From Bradyrhizobium sediminis (lineage in GTDB: Bacteria; Pseudomonadota; Alphaproteobacteria; Rhizobiales; Xanthobacteraceae): a DNA stretch of 64,000 nt. The stretch lies in contig NZ_CP076134.1 in assembly GCF_018736085.1 (NCBI RefSeq), positions 1,064,501 to 1,128,500 on the forward strand, written 5' to 3'. The notes below the pieces were generated by a model. That model worked only from the letters and a program-made list of their open reading frames with translations. It was not told where the DNA came from and ran no database searches. Below, piece after piece: positions 51,122-60,856 of this stretch (within the stretch, counting starts at the first letter, position 1; each line of letters begins with the position of its first letter). Both the position numbers and the translations under genes were made by a program.

Positions 51122-52521
51122 AACGCGCCGTCCTCGCGGGCGTCGCTGTCGCTGCTGTGATAGCGGCAGGCGCCGGACTGATCGGTGTGCGCGGGCACCT
51201 TCATTCGACGGAAACGTCGCTGGTTGCGCCGGCGTCGGCGCAGACGGGCGACGAACCGATCTATTATCAGGATCCGGACGGGCGTCCGCTCTACTCGCTG
51301 ACGCCGAAGAAGTCGCCTGACGGACGCGACTACCGCGCCGTGCCGGCCAGCGCCGATCTGAGCTTCGAGGACGAACCGGCGGCGGCTCCCGCCGCCGCCG
51401 CGTCCGCCGATCGCAAGATCAAATACTACCGCAATCCGATGGGGCTGGCGGATACCTCGCCGGCTCCGAAAAAGGATTCGATGGGGATGGATTACATCCC
51501 CGTCTACGAAGGCGAGGACCGCGACGACGGATCGGTGAAGCTGTCGCCCGGAAAAATCCAGCGCACCGGCGTCAAATCCGAGCCCGCGGCGATGCGGATC
51601 ATCCGCACCGCGATCCGCGCGCCCGGCACCATCCAGCTCGACCAACGCCGCATCTCGGTGATCTCGATGCGATCGGAAAGCTGGGTTCAGAAGATCGCCG
51701 ACGTCACCATCGGCTCCAGGGTCGCCAGGGGCCAGCCGCTGATGGAGATTTACAGCCCACTGATTTCGTCCGCCGCGGCCGAATACGTCGCCACCCTCAA
51801 TTCGAAAACCACCGGCGGCACCGCCGTCTACGGCCGCGGTTCGCGGCAACGGCTGATGAACCTCGACGTTCCCGACGCGGTGATCGTCGCCATGGAAAGG
51901 AGCGGCGCGGTTCCGATCACGATCGACTGGTCGGCGCCGCGCGACGGCATCGTGCTCGAACGCAACGCGATCGAGGGCATGCGCGCGCAGCCCGGCGACG
52001 TGCTGTTCCGGGTCGCGGATACGTCCCTGGTCTGGGCCATGATCGACGTCGCCGAGCGCGATCTCGGCGCGCTGAAGGCAGGTCAGCCCGTCACGATCAG
52101 GGCGCGCGGCCTCGCCGGCCGCGAGTTCGCCGGGAAGATCGACGTGATCTATCCGCAGGTCAATCGCGAAACCCGCACCGTCCGCGTCAGGGCCGAGCTG
52201 GAAAATCCCGATGCGGCGCTGTTGCCGGATATGTATGTCGATGCCGAGATCGACACCGGAACCCCGCAAGCGGTGCTGAGCGTCGCGGAAAGCGCCGTGC
52301 TCGATACCGGCAGCCGGCAGGCGGTGTTCGTCGAGAAAGGCCAGGGTCGGTTCGAACCGCGCGACGTCAAGCTCGGTCCTCGCGGCGGCGGCTATGTCGA
52401 GATCCGCGCGGGCGTTGCCGAAGGCGAACCGGTCGTCGTCTCCGCCAACTTCCTGATCGATGCCGAAAGCAATCTGAAGGCGGCATTGAAGGGCTTCTCG
52501 GACGCGGGAGAAAAGCCATGA
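51118..52521 (+). CDS. cusB: Copper/silver efflux periplasmic adaptor, CusB-type
   Basis: A 467-residue membrane-fusion protein. After an N-terminal anchor come two heavy-metal-binding motifs (YYQDPDGRPLYSLTPKKSPDG near 45-65 and YYRNPMGLADTSPAPKKDSMGMDYIP near 100-125), then the hairpin and barrel domains (IRAPGTIQLDQRRIS; WVQKIADVTIGSRVARGQ; SAPRDGIVLERNAIEG; VNRETRTVRVRAEL). It starts at GTG, overlapping the FixH-like gene, and joins CusA to an outer-membrane factor not seen here. Confidence 0.9.
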   Translation: MKRAVLAGVAVAAVIAAGAGLIGVRGHLHSTETSLVAPASAQTGDEPIYYQDPDGRPLYSLTPKKSPDGRDYRAVPASADLSFEDEPAAAPAAAASADRKIKYYRNPMGLADTSPAPKKDSMGMDYIPVYEGEDRDDGSVKLSPGKIQRTGVKSEPAAMRIIRTAIRAPGTIQLDQRRISVISMRSESWVQKIADVTIGSRVARGQPLMEIYSPLISSAAAEYVATLNSKTTGGTAVYGRGSRQRLMNLDVPDAVIVAMERSGAVPITIDWSAPRDGIVLERNAIEGMRAQPGDVLFRVADTSLVWAMIDVAERDLGALKAGQPVTIRARGLAGREFAGKIDVIYPQVNRETRTVRVRAELENPDAALLPDMYVDAEIDTGTPQAVLSVAESAVLDTGSRQAVFVEKGQGRFEPRDVKLGPRGGGYVEIRAGVAEGEPVVVSANFLIDAESNLKAALKGFSDAGEKP

Positions 52522-55500
52522 TCGTCCGCCTGATCGCCTGGTCCGCGCGCAACCTGCTCTTGGTATTCTTCGGCGCGGGCTTCGCCGCCGCCGCCGGAAT
52601 CTACGCGCTCGCGCATCTGCCGCTCGACGCCATCCCGGATCTCTCCGACACCCAGGTCATCGTCTATACCGAATATCCGGGGCAGGCACCGCAGGTGGTC
52701 GAGGATCAGGTCACCTATCCCCTGACCACCGCCATGCTGACGGTGCCGCGATCGAAAGTGGTGCGGGGGTTTTCGTTCTTCGGCGTGTCGTTCGTTTACG
52801 TGATCTTCGAGGACGGCACCGACATCTATTGGGCCCGCTCGCGGGTGCTGGAATTCCTCAACGGCGCCGCCTCGCGGTTGCCGGCCGGCGTGGCTCCAAC
52901 CATGGGACCGGACGCCACCGGGGTCGGCTGGGTCTATCAATACGCAGTGATGTCGAAGGAACTGAATCTCGCGGACACGCGGACGATCCAGGACTGGAAC
53001 CTGAAATTCGCGCTCGCCAAGGCGGAAGGCGTCGCCGAAATCGCCAGCGTCGGCGGCTTCGTCCGCCAGTACAACGTCATCCTCGATCCGCAGCGGATGC
53101 GCGATCTCGGCATCACCATGCAGAAGATGCGCGAGGCGATCCGCGCCAGCAATGCCGATGTCGGCGGCCGCACCGTCGAACTCTCCGAGTTCGAATATGT
53201 CATCCGCGGCAAGGGCTACCTCAAGGGCATCAACGATCTCGGCAATATCGTGCTGAAGACCAGCAACGGCACGCCGGTTCTGTTGCGCGACGTCGCCCGC
53301 GTCGAACTCGGTCCGGACGAGCGGCGCGGCATTACCGAACTCAATGGTGAGGGGGAAGTCGCCAGCGGCATCGTGCTGCAGCGTTTCGGCGTCAACGCGC
53401 TCGACGTGATCGGGAACGTCAAGAAGCGTTTCAAGGAGATCGCCAGCAGCCTGCCGGCCTCGGCCGAAATCGTCGCGGTCTACGACCGCTCCAACCTGAT
53501 CAATGCGGCGATCGAGACTCTCAAGCACACGCTGATCGAGGAAAGCGTGGTGGTGGCGCTGGTCTGTTTCGTGTTCCTGCTGCATTTCCGCAGCGCGCTG
53601 GTGGCGATCGTCATGCTGCCGGTCGGCATCCTGATGGCGTTCGGCGCGATGAAGTTGCTGGGCCTCGGCTCCAACATCATGAGCCTCGGGGGCATCGCGA
53701 TCGCGATCGGCGCCATGATCGACGCTGCCATCGTGATGATCGAAAACGCCCACAAGCATCTGGAGCGGGCCGAACCGGGGCGCTCGCGGGTCGATGTGCT
53801 GATCGAGGCGGCTTCCGAGGTCGGGCCGGCGTTGTTCTTCAGCCTGCTGATCATCACGGTCTCCTTCATGCCGATCTTCACGCTGGAATCGCAGGAGGGA
53901 CGGCTGTTCAGCCCGCTGGCGTTCACCAAGACCTTTGCCATGGCGGCGGCGGCGTTGTTGTCGGTCACGCTGGTGCCGGCGCTGATGGTGATCTTCGTTC
54001 GCGGGCGGATCGTCCCGGAGCACAAGAATCCGATCAACTGTTTCCTGATCTGGATCTACCGGCCCGTGATCGCCGGCGTGATGCGTGCCAAGATGCTGGT
54101 GATCCTCGTGTCACTGGCCATTCTCGCGGCGACGATCTGGCCGGCGCGGCAATTGGGTAGCGAGTTCATGCCGAGCCTGAACGAAGGCACGCTGCTCTAC
54201 ATGCCCACCACCTTGCCCGGTATTTCCGTCACCAAGGCCGGCGAATTGATGCAGACCCAGGACCGCATCATCCGCTCGTTCCAGGAAGTGGCCTCGGTCT
54301 ACGGCAAGGCCGGCCGCGCCTCCACCGCCACCGATCCGGCACCGTCGGAGATGTTCGAGACCATCGTCAACCTGAAGCCGAAGCAGGAATGGCGGCCGGG
54401 GGTCACGGTCGAGAGCCTGACCGCCGAGATGGACCGCGCCCTGCAGTTCCCCGGCGTCTCCAACGCCTGGACCATGCCGATCAAGGCGCGCATCGACATG
54501 CTGTCGACGGGAATCCGCACCCCGGTCGGGGTCAAGGTGATCGGCACCGACCTGGTCGAGATCGACAGGCTGGCAAAACAGATCGAGCAGGTCCTGAAGA
54601 CCGTGCCCGGAACGTCGTCGGCCTACGCCGAGCGCGGCATCGGCGGCTACTATCTCGACGTGACGCCCGACCGTGCGGCGCTGGCGCGCTACGGCATCAT
54701 GGTTCAGGACGTTCAGGATGTCATCGGCACGGCGCTCGGCGGTCAGACGGTGACCACGACGGTGGAAGGCCGGCAGCGGTTCGGCGTCAACATGCGCTAC
54801 CCGCGGGATCTGCGGGAAAATCCGCAAGCCATCGCCAACGACGTGCTGGTGCCGATGCCGGCCGGCGGCGCGGTGCCGCTCGGCGAGGTCGCGAAAGTCT
54901 CGCCCGCGCGCGGCCCGACCTCGATCCGCACCGAGAACGGCCAATTGGCGACCTACATCTATGTCGACATCCGCGAACGCGATCTCGGCGGCTACGTCGC
55001 CGACGCGCAGGCGGCGGTGAAGGCCAGCATTCAATTTCCGCCCGGTTACTATGTGATGTGGAGCGGACAGTTCGAATATCTCGAACGCGCGGCGGCGCGG
55101 CTGAGGATCGTGGTGCCGGTGACGCTCGCGATCATCTTCCTGCTGCTGTATCTCAACTTCCGCTCGCTCGTCGATACGATGATCGTGATGCTGTCGCTGC
55201 CCTTCGCGCTGGTCGGCGGCATCTGGCTGATGTGGTGGCTTGGCTTCAATCTTTCGGTCGCCGTGGTGGTCGGCTTCATCGCGCTCGCCGGCGTCGCCGC
55301 CGAAACCGGCGTGGTGATGCTGATCTATCTCAACCATGCCCTGGCGGAGACCGAGGCGCGATGCGAGGCGCAAGGCCGCGAACTGACCCGCCGCGATCTC
55401 TATGACGCCATCATGGTCGGTGCGGTGGAACGGGTGCGCCCGAAGATGATGACGGTGGTCGCCATCATGGCGGGCCTGCTGCCGATCATGTGGAGCACCG

Positions 55501-55661
55501 GCACCGGCTCCGAGATCATGCAGCGGATCGCGGTGCCGATGATCGGCGGCATGATCTCGTCGACCCTGCTCACCTTGATCGTGATCCCCGCCATTTACGG
55601 CTTGGTCAAGCAGGCAGGTCTCGACACCGCAAATCAGGCACTGGAACCGGTTGCGACCTGA
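52518..55661 (+). CDS. cusA: Heavy-metal RND efflux pump, CusA-type
   Basis: A 1047-residue RND permease with 12 helices and two large periplasmic loops. The N-terminal ARNLLLVFFGAGFAAAAGIYALAHLPLDAIPDLSDTQVIV is typical (shown in parts); helix 4 holds GGIAIAIGAMIDAAIVMIEN, and a periplasmic MPT-type stretch (EGTLLYMPTTLPGIS). Conserved acidic residues for proton relay are present. It exports Cu(I)/Ag(I) from periplasm or cytoplasm. It overlaps cusB by ATGA. The length is normal. Confidence 0.93.
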   Translation: MIVRLIAWSARNLLLVFFGAGFAAAAGIYALAHLPLDAIPDLSDTQVIVYTEYPGQAPQVVEDQVTYPLTTAMLTVPRSKVVRGFSFFGVSFVYVIFEDGTDIYWARSRVLEFLNGAASRLPAGVAPTMGPDATGVGWVYQYAVMSKELNLADTRTIQDWNLKFALAKAEGVAEIASVGGFVRQYNVILDPQRMRDLGITMQKMREAIRASNADVGGRTVELSEFEYVIRGKGYLKGINDLGNIVLKTSNGTPVLLRDVARVELGPDERRGITELNGEGEVASGIVLQRFGVNALDVIGNVKKRFKEIASSLPASAEIVAVYDRSNLINAAIETLKHTLIEESVVVALVCFVFLLHFRSALVAIVMLPVGILMAFGAMKLLGLGSNIMSLGGIAIAIGAMIDAAIVMIENAHKHLERAEPGRSRVDVLIEAASEVGPALFFSLLIITVSFMPIFTLESQEGRLFSPLAFTKTFAMAAAALLSVTLVPALMVIFVRGRIVPEHKNPINCFLIWIYRPVIAGVMRAKMLVILVSLAILAATIWPARQLGSEFMPSLNEGTLLYMPTTLPGISVTKAGELMQTQDRIIRSFQEVASVYGKAGRASTATDPAPSEMFETIVNLKPKQEWRPGVTVESLTAEMDRALQFPGVSNAWTMPIKARIDMLSTGIRTPVGVKVIGTDLVEIDRLAKQIEQVLKTVPGTSSAYAERGIGGYYLDVTPDRAALARYGIMVQDVQDVIGTALGGQTVTTTVEGRQRFGVNMRYPRDLRENPQAIANDVLVPMPAGGAVPLGEVAKVSPARGPTSIRTENGQLATYIYVDIRERDLGGYVADAQAAVKASIQFPPGYYVMWSGQFEYLERAAARLRIVVPVTLAIIFLLLYLNFRSLVDTMIVMLSLPFALVGGIWLMWWLGFNLSVAVVVGFIALAGVAAETGVVMLIYLNHALAETEARCEAQGRELTRRDLYDAIMVGAVERVRPKMMTVVAIMAGLLPIMWSTGTGSEIMQRIAVPMIGGMISSTLLTLIVIPAIYGLVKQAGLDTANQALEPVAT

Positions 55662-55673
55662 CGCCGGCCGCGC

Positions 55674-58600
55674 TTACGCCCGCGCCATTTCGCGCGAGAA
55701 CACCACTTCGATCAGGGTGCCCGAATGCGCGCCCGGCTTGATGTGGAATTGCGCGCGGTTGGCCTCGACCAGCGCCTTGGTCAGCGACAGGCTGACGCCG
55801 CTGTCGGAGGCCCGATCCGACGGCGCGTGGTTGCGGAACGGCTCCATCGCGGCGGCGACTTCGTTGTCGTTGAGTCCGTGTCCGGTATCGCGGACCCGCA
55901 ACACCACCTCGCCGAAATCCGACAGCGCGGTGGAAACGATGACCTGGCCGCCGGCATTGGCGAGATGGATCGAATTGCCGATCAGGTTCAGCGTGATCTG
56001 GCGCAGCGCACGGGCATCGGCGATGACGGGCGGCAGCGCATGCGCCAGCGATGTGCGGATGATGATGCGCTCGCGATTGGCCTGCGGCTGCATCACCGCG
56101 ACGCAGCTCTCCACCAGCTCGTTGAGGTTCTGGTTGGTGAAAGCGAGATCGAGCTTGCCGGTCTCGATCCTCGAGAGGTCGAGCAGGTCGTTGATGATCG
56201 CGATCACGCGCTCGCCGGAAGCGCGGATGTCCTTCATGTATTCGACGTAGCGCTCGTTGCCGAGGCTGCCGAAGCGTTCGCCGATCATCACCTCGGCAAA
56301 GCCGATGATGGCGTTCAGCGGCGTGCGGACCTCATGGCTGATCCGCGCCAGCATGTCGGCCTTGGCGTTGGCCGCGCGATCGGCCAACCGACGCGCCTGC
56401 TGCAGTTCGCCCTCGCTCTTCCTGGTCTGCGACAGATCGCGAAACACCGCGAAGAAATTCGGGCCCTCGGGCCGGGTCCGGCCCATGGTCATCGACACCG
56501 GGATGATGCCGCCGCCGCGCACCCGCGCCAGTGCATCGCGGCCGTGGTCGAGCAGGCTGGCGAAGCCGGCGCCCTTGATGCTCTCCAGGTAATCCTGCAC
56601 CACGCGCTGGCTTTCCGGCGCGAACAGCTCGGCGAGATTGCGTTGCACGAGGGCTTCGCCGTCATAGCCGAACAGCGCTTCCGCGCTGCGGTTGCACGAA
56701 TTGAGGTTGCCCTCGGCGTCGAACATCACGATGCCTTCGGCGGTGGTATCGAGGATGGCGCCGAGCTCTTCGGCATTGGCGTGACCGACGGCGGAGGGTT
56801 CGCTTGACGCAATGGCGGGCGCGATCGCCGCGGCAACGGCTGCGGCTTCGGTCGGCGCACCCGAGCAGATCAGCGCCAGTGCCGAATCGTCGTCCCACGA
56901 AATCGTATAGAGCCGGGCGTCGGTCGCAGCCATCGGTGCGCGTCCGGATGAATCCTCGCTCGCGGAAATCGTCACCGGCGTGCCGGTATCGGAGGTGCTG
57001 GAGGCGGAGGAGACGCCGGGTTCGACATAGAGCGCGTCGAGGCCGCCGGCCTCTTCGAGCGCGTGCAGGCTGTCGTAGCCGATCCGCTCAAGGAAGGCGC
57101 GGTTGGCATACAGCAGCCGGTCGAGCCGGTAGATCAGGACGCCGACGGGCAGAAGATCGAGCAGCGCCCTGTCGCGCCGGGTCTCGCCGCGCGCGGGCGG
57201 CTCGGGCTGCGTCAGCCATTCCGGCGCTTCGCCGGGTGGCTCGCGCGCTTCGGTTACGGCCGACAGCCCGACGACATCATCGGTCGCGCCGGATGCATCA
57301 GGCGCCGCAGAAGCGCCGTGCTCGCTTTCGAGCCGCGCCGCCAATTGCCGGGCGAGTTCGTTGAAGGCGCTGTTTTCCACCGGGGTCAGGACAGGCGATT
57401 TCGATTCGCTGATCGGGCGAAACGGCAGGACGTTCTTGAGCGTTTCGATTGGCGTTTCCACGGGCGTTTCCAAATCGGTTCGTTGTGAAGTCTCGTCGGC
57501 AATCGGTTCTGGCAATTCGGGCGTGACCGTCGATGCGGCCGGGGGCTGTCCGGACTGGTCCGCGGCGGGCGCATCGTTGGTGCGATCGGGCTCGACGATA
57601 TCGGCCGACAGCGCCCGCGGCGCACCCGGCGCACCGAAGAACTCGTAGCGGCGCAGTGCTGCGAGCCGCGTCAGGCCGTCGAGATCGCGGCACACCCCGA
57701 AGCCGCGATAGCCTGCAAGCTTTCCGCTGTGATCGTAGATCGGCAGTCCCGACAGCTCCACCGGCAACCGGCCGCCGCCATCGACCGGCCAGTCCAGGGT
57801 GATGCCGCTCCAGGTGCTGCCGGCGGCGACCGCCTTGGCGACGCGGCCGTCGGGATCGAGCCCGAACGTCTCGGCGATCTCGCTCCACAGCCGTCCGAAG
57901 CCCGCAGCGGTGCGCGCCCCGATCAGGCGGCTGAATTCGTCCGAGCCGAGCAGGAAGCGGCCGTCGGCATCCATATGCCACATGAAGCGCAGCGGGTGGC
58001 GGCGGGCACCCGGCGTGGGCTCATCCAGCCATGACGGCGCCTTGATCGGCTCCGGCGTGACGACCGGCGCATCCGGCTCGTCGGCAACGGCCTCGACATA
58101 GGGCGAAGGTTCGTGCCCGTGAATTTCGAGATCAGGCGTTGTGGCTTCTGCCGGCGGCTTGGCGTGCGAGGCTTCGACAAAGGGCATGTCGAGCTGCAAC
58201 ACCGACTGCAGGTCGGGCTCGGAGGGCTCGCCGGGAGGTGTGGGTTCGGCGGCAGGCTCTGCTGATGGTCCCGCGAATTCGTCGAGCAATGTGAACTCGG
58301 CCGGGGCTTCGCCCGATATCGCCGGTTGCTCGTAGTCGGGCGTCGGCAGGTCGCCCGGCGGCGCGACCGTCTGCGGCGCGGGTTCGGCAGCTGCTGCTTC
58401 CGCCCGCTCGTCCGGTGGCGATGTGCCGAACTCGCCGATTAGTGCGAATTCGGCCGGGGCTTCGCCTGAAGCCGCCGGCTGCTCGTAGGCAGGTATCGTC
58501 CATTCCGCCGGCGGCGCGATCGGCTGCTGCACTGGTTCGGCCGGCGCAGTCGCAACGGGCTCAGCCGGTGGCGCCATCGCGAACTCGTCGATCAGCGCGA

Positions 58601-59435
58601 ACTCGGCCGGGGCCTCGCCTGAAATCGCCGGTTGTTCGTAGTCGGGCAACGGCACCTCGCCCGGCGGTGCGATCGGCTGCTCGGCGGCGGGCGCGGCCGG
58701 TGCCGCTTCCGGCGTGGCGGCGGGCGCGATCAGCGCCACCAGTCCGATGTCCGCGCCGCTGCCGACGCGCTGCAGCACCATGTGGCCGATGCCGACCGGC
58801 GTCTCGACGCGGCCCTGCTTCAGCGCGTCGCTGCGCGCCTCATCGAGACCGGCCTCGGAGAGATTGCGAAAGCCCAGCAGCGGCCGCGCGGCGTCGCTGG
58901 CGCCGACGAACATGCCGTCGCGTGCGAAGGCGGCGATCGGCGAATCGATGCCTTCGACCAGGCGCTGCAACCGTTCGACCAGCGGCATCGCGCGGCCCAC
59001 CGCCTCGGCGGCCGCAATCAGAATGCCGTGGTTGCCGTCGGCAAATTCGAGCCGCGCGCAGCCGCAGGTCACCAACGCGCCGAGCGGCGCGCCGAAGCCG
59101 CGCAGCCGCTCCAGCCGGGTCGCGCCAGCCGCCGGCAGCCGGCCGGCGAGTTGCGCCACCTGCCGGCGGTGCTGATCCGCCGGACCGAAAAGCTTCCTGG
59201 CCAGGATCGCGCCATTGGCGGCGCCGAACAATCTTGCGCCGACCGGATTGGCCCACAGAATCCGGGTGCCGTCGGTCGACCACAGCCAGGCGGGCAGCGC
59301 GCTCGTCGCATGCACCGCCAGTCGCGGATCGCCGACGCCTCGCAACTGGAATTCCGCGTTGTTCATCGTGGTGACATGACCGGCTGGTTGAGTGGTTGCA
59401 TCGGCGACGGCGTCGGATTTCGGCGGCCAAACCAT
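55674..59435 (-). CDS. Large PAS-domain histidine kinase with internal 51-residue repeats
   Basis: A 1253-residue cytoplasmic protein. Order: an N-terminal PAS-like part (45-150), an unstructured Pro/Ala/Glu-rich region with three 51-residue repeats (264-about 400), PAS (about 480-590), PAS (about 755-805), PAS (about 890-1005), HisKA with His1034 in RISHEVRTPLNAIIGFAEVM, and HATPase (about 1135-1245). The kinase resembles PdhS/PleC-type cell-cycle kinases (inference). N-box NLIGNS is present and G1 is DTGHGL, but G2 reads DSGVSLSL instead of GTGLGLSL. No receiver domain or partner regulator is adjacent. Confidence 0.85.
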   Translation of the reverse strand: MVWPPKSDAVADATTQPAGHVTTMNNAEFQLRGVGDPRLAVHATSALPAWLWSTDGTRILWANPVGARLFGAANGAILARKLFGPADQHRRQVAQLAGRLPAAGATRLERLRGFGAPLGALVTCGCARLEFADGNHGILIAAAEAVGRAMPLVERLQRLVEGIDSPIAAFARDGMFVGASDAARPLLGFRNLSEAGLDEARSDALKQGRVETPVGIGHMVLQRVGSGADIGLVALIAPAATPEAAPAAPAAEQPIAPPGEVPLPDYEQPAISGEAPAEFALIDEFAMAPPAEPVATAPAEPVQQPIAPPAEWTIPAYEQPAASGEAPAEFALIGEFGTSPPDERAEAAAAEPAPQTVAPPGDLPTPDYEQPAISGEAPAEFTLLDEFAGPSAEPAAEPTPPGEPSEPDLQSVLQLDMPFVEASHAKPPAEATTPDLEIHGHEPSPYVEAVADEPDAPVVTPEPIKAPSWLDEPTPGARRHPLRFMWHMDADGRFLLGSDEFSRLIGARTAAGFGRLWSEIAETFGLDPDGRVAKAVAAGSTWSGITLDWPVDGGGRLPVELSGLPIYDHSGKLAGYRGFGVCRDLDGLTRLAALRRYEFFGAPGAPRALSADIVEPDRTNDAPAADQSGQPPAASTVTPELPEPIADETSQRTDLETPVETPIETLKNVLPFRPISESKSPVLTPVENSAFNELARQLAARLESEHGASAAPDASGATDDVVGLSAVTEAREPPGEAPEWLTQPEPPARGETRRDRALLDLLPVGVLIYRLDRLLYANRAFLERIGYDSLHALEEAGGLDALYVEPGVSSASSTSDTGTPVTISASEDSSGRAPMAATDARLYTISWDDDSALALICSGAPTEAAAVAAAIAPAIASSEPSAVGHANAEELGAILDTTAEGIVMFDAEGNLNSCNRSAEALFGYDGEALVQRNLAELFAPESQRVVQDYLESIKGAGFASLLDHGRDALARVRGGGIIPVSMTMGRTRPEGPNFFAVFRDLSQTRKSEGELQQARRLADRAANAKADMLARISHEVRTPLNAIIGFAEVMIGERFGSLGNERYVEYMKDIRASGERVIAIINDLLDLSRIETGKLDLAFTNQNLNELVESCVAVMQPQANRERIIIRTSLAHALPPVIADARALRQITLNLIGNSIHLANAGGQVIVSTALSDFGEVVLRVRDTGHGLNDNEVAAAMEPFRNHAPSDRASDSGVSLSLTKALVEANRAQFHIKPGAHSGTLIEVVFSREMARA
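58236..58646 (-). repeat. 153-bp in-frame tandem repeat in the histidine kinase gene
   Basis: Three copies, each 51 codons, begin PDYEQPAISGEAPAEF (residue 264), PAYEQPAASGEAPAEF (315) and PDYEQPAISGEAPAEF (366); the third is shortened. The spacing of matching DNA (GAACTCGG/GAATTCGG at 58293, 58446, 58599) is exactly 153 bases. Confidence 0.88.
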
Positions 59436-59708
59436 GACAGCCTTAACGAACTCTTAGTATCGCCCGCAGGCGATGGCAGGTCCACGGTCTGGCGGCCGCA
59501 GCCATATCCAAAGCCGCGATAACCTTAATCCGGTGCAACCCTGCGCCCGGCTGCCGCGTTGGACCGTTGCAAACGGCGGTCGAAGGTCCACGATGGCAGG
59601 CGGCGGAGCCCGCGTCATACCGGCGCGCGTATCCGTAGACTAACCTGACGCGGGCGAACGGGGAACCGGGGCCGTGGATGGCCCTGAATACGAAAGCAGG
59701 AGTGGAGC

Positions 59709-60113
59709 ATGAGCGAAGAAGGGCGTGACCGTTTCGAGATTCCCAAGGAAATGCGATCGATGGCCGAGGCGAGCTTTGACCAGGCCCGCAAGGCCTTCGA
59801 GAAGTTCGTCTCCAGCGCGCAAGCGACCGCTGGAACGATCGAGGAGAAGGGGGAGGCGGTTCGGGCCGGCGCCAAGGAAATCAGCGCCAAGGCGATCTCC
59901 TACGCCGAAAAGAACGTTCAGGCGTCGCTGGACTATGCGCAGTCGCTGCTGCACGCCAGGGATCTGACCGAGGTGATGCGGTTGCACAGCGAATATGTGC
60001 AGACGCAGATGCGGTCGCTGGCGGAACAGGCCAGCGAAATGGGCCAAGCCGTGAGCCGTGCGGCGATGGATGCCGGCCGGGCCGCGATGGATGCTGCCAA
60101 GCGGAAAGACTAA
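59709..60113 (+). CDS. Phasin-family protein
   Basis: A 134-residue helical protein: FEIPKEMRSMAEASFDQARKAFEKFV at the start, then a repeated amphipathic pattern (EKNVQASLDYAQSLLHARDLTEVMRLHSEYVQTQMRSLAEQ in sections). Phasin_2-type proteins coat polyhydroxyalkanoate granules. AGGAGTGG lies before the ATG. It stands upstream of a second phasin gene, from which it is separated by 259 bases with its own promoter candidate. Confidence 0.85.
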   Translation: MSEEGRDRFEIPKEMRSMAEASFDQARKAFEKFVSSAQATAGTIEEKGEAVRAGAKEISAKAISYAEKNVQASLDYAQSLLHARDLTEVMRLHSEYVQTQMRSLAEQASEMGQAVSRAAMDAGRAAMDAAKRKD

Positions 60114-60186
60114 GCCATCGCCTGCAGGGGTTGATTTCATGGCTATCCTCAGCCGGAACGTGCGTCCGGCGGGGGCCTGTTATGTG

Positions 60187-60215
60187 GCAATGCAAACTAA
60201 ATTTCGTTGCGTTGC
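60187..60215. promoter_or_regulatory. TGC-rich imperfect inverted repeat, candidate PhaR site
   Basis: GCAATGCAA (60187-60195) and GTTGCGTTGC (60206-60215) form a TGC-rich imperfect inverted repeat upstream of the second phasin gene. PhaR repressors of phasin genes bind TGC-rich sequences. TTGACA-like sequence follows at 60222. Confidence 0.35.
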
Positions 60216-60372
60216 ACAAATTTGACATGATATGAGTGTACTTCAGCGTTGCCCGACAAACGGGCACCCCCGTGAGGTAGCTTGCGTGATCCACGACGTT
60301 TCCGGCCGATGGGCTGCCGGGGCCGTTCGCAGGGGTCACATCGTTTTCACCCGATTGCGAAGGATGCATGAA

Positions 60373-60804
60373 ATGGCCAATTCCGATCCCTTCTCTGCCT
60401 CGATCATCCCGTTCGAGGTCCCCGAGCAGGTCCGCGCGTTCGCCGAGAAGGGCGTTTCGCAGGCCCGCGACAGCTACGCCAAGTTCAAGGATGCCGCCGA
60501 GACCCAAAACAGCGCCATCGAGGCGATGTTCTCCAGCGCCAGCAAGGGCGCCAGCGAATATTCGGCGAAGCTGATGGAAATCATGAAGGCCAACACCTCG
60601 GCGACGCTCGACTTCGCGCAGGAGCTGATCGGCGTGAAATCGCCCACCGAGGCGATGGAGCTGTGGACCTCGCACGCCAGGAAGCAGTTCGAGGCTTTCA
60701 CCGCCAGCACCAAGGAACTCGCCGAGCTCGGCCAGAAGGTTGCGACCGAAACCGTCGAGCCGATCAAGGCCAGCGCGTCGAAGCTGTTCAAGCCGGCCGC
60801 CTGA
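60373..60804 (+). CDS. Phasin-family protein, second copy
   Basis: A 143-residue phasin: IIPFEVPEQVRAFAEKGVSQARDSYAKFKDAAE, then AMFSSASKGASEYSAKLMEIMKANTSATLDFAQELIGVKSPTEAMELWTSHARKQFEAFTAS in successive helices (parts only). It resembles the first phasin in its helical pattern but not in close sequence. The start at 60373 (MANSDPF) has GAAGG some ten bases upstream; ATG 60364 is possible. A strong terminator follows. Confidence 0.88.
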   Translation: MANSDPFSASIIPFEVPEQVRAFAEKGVSQARDSYAKFKDAAETQNSAIEAMFSSASKGASEYSAKLMEIMKANTSATLDFAQELIGVKSPTEAMELWTSHARKQFEAFTASTKELAELGQKVATETVEPIKASASKLFKPAA

Positions 60805-60825
60805 TCGATACGGCCATTGCTTACC

Positions 60826-60856
60826 AAAGCCCGGGCGGCCAGCCCGGGCTTTTTGT
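60826..60856 (+). terminator. Rho-independent terminator of the second phasin gene
   Basis: An 11-base stem (AAAGCCCGGGC 60826-60836 with GCCCGGGCTTT 60842-60852) is followed by TTGTTTTC. It is 21 bases after the phasin stop. Confidence 0.9.
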
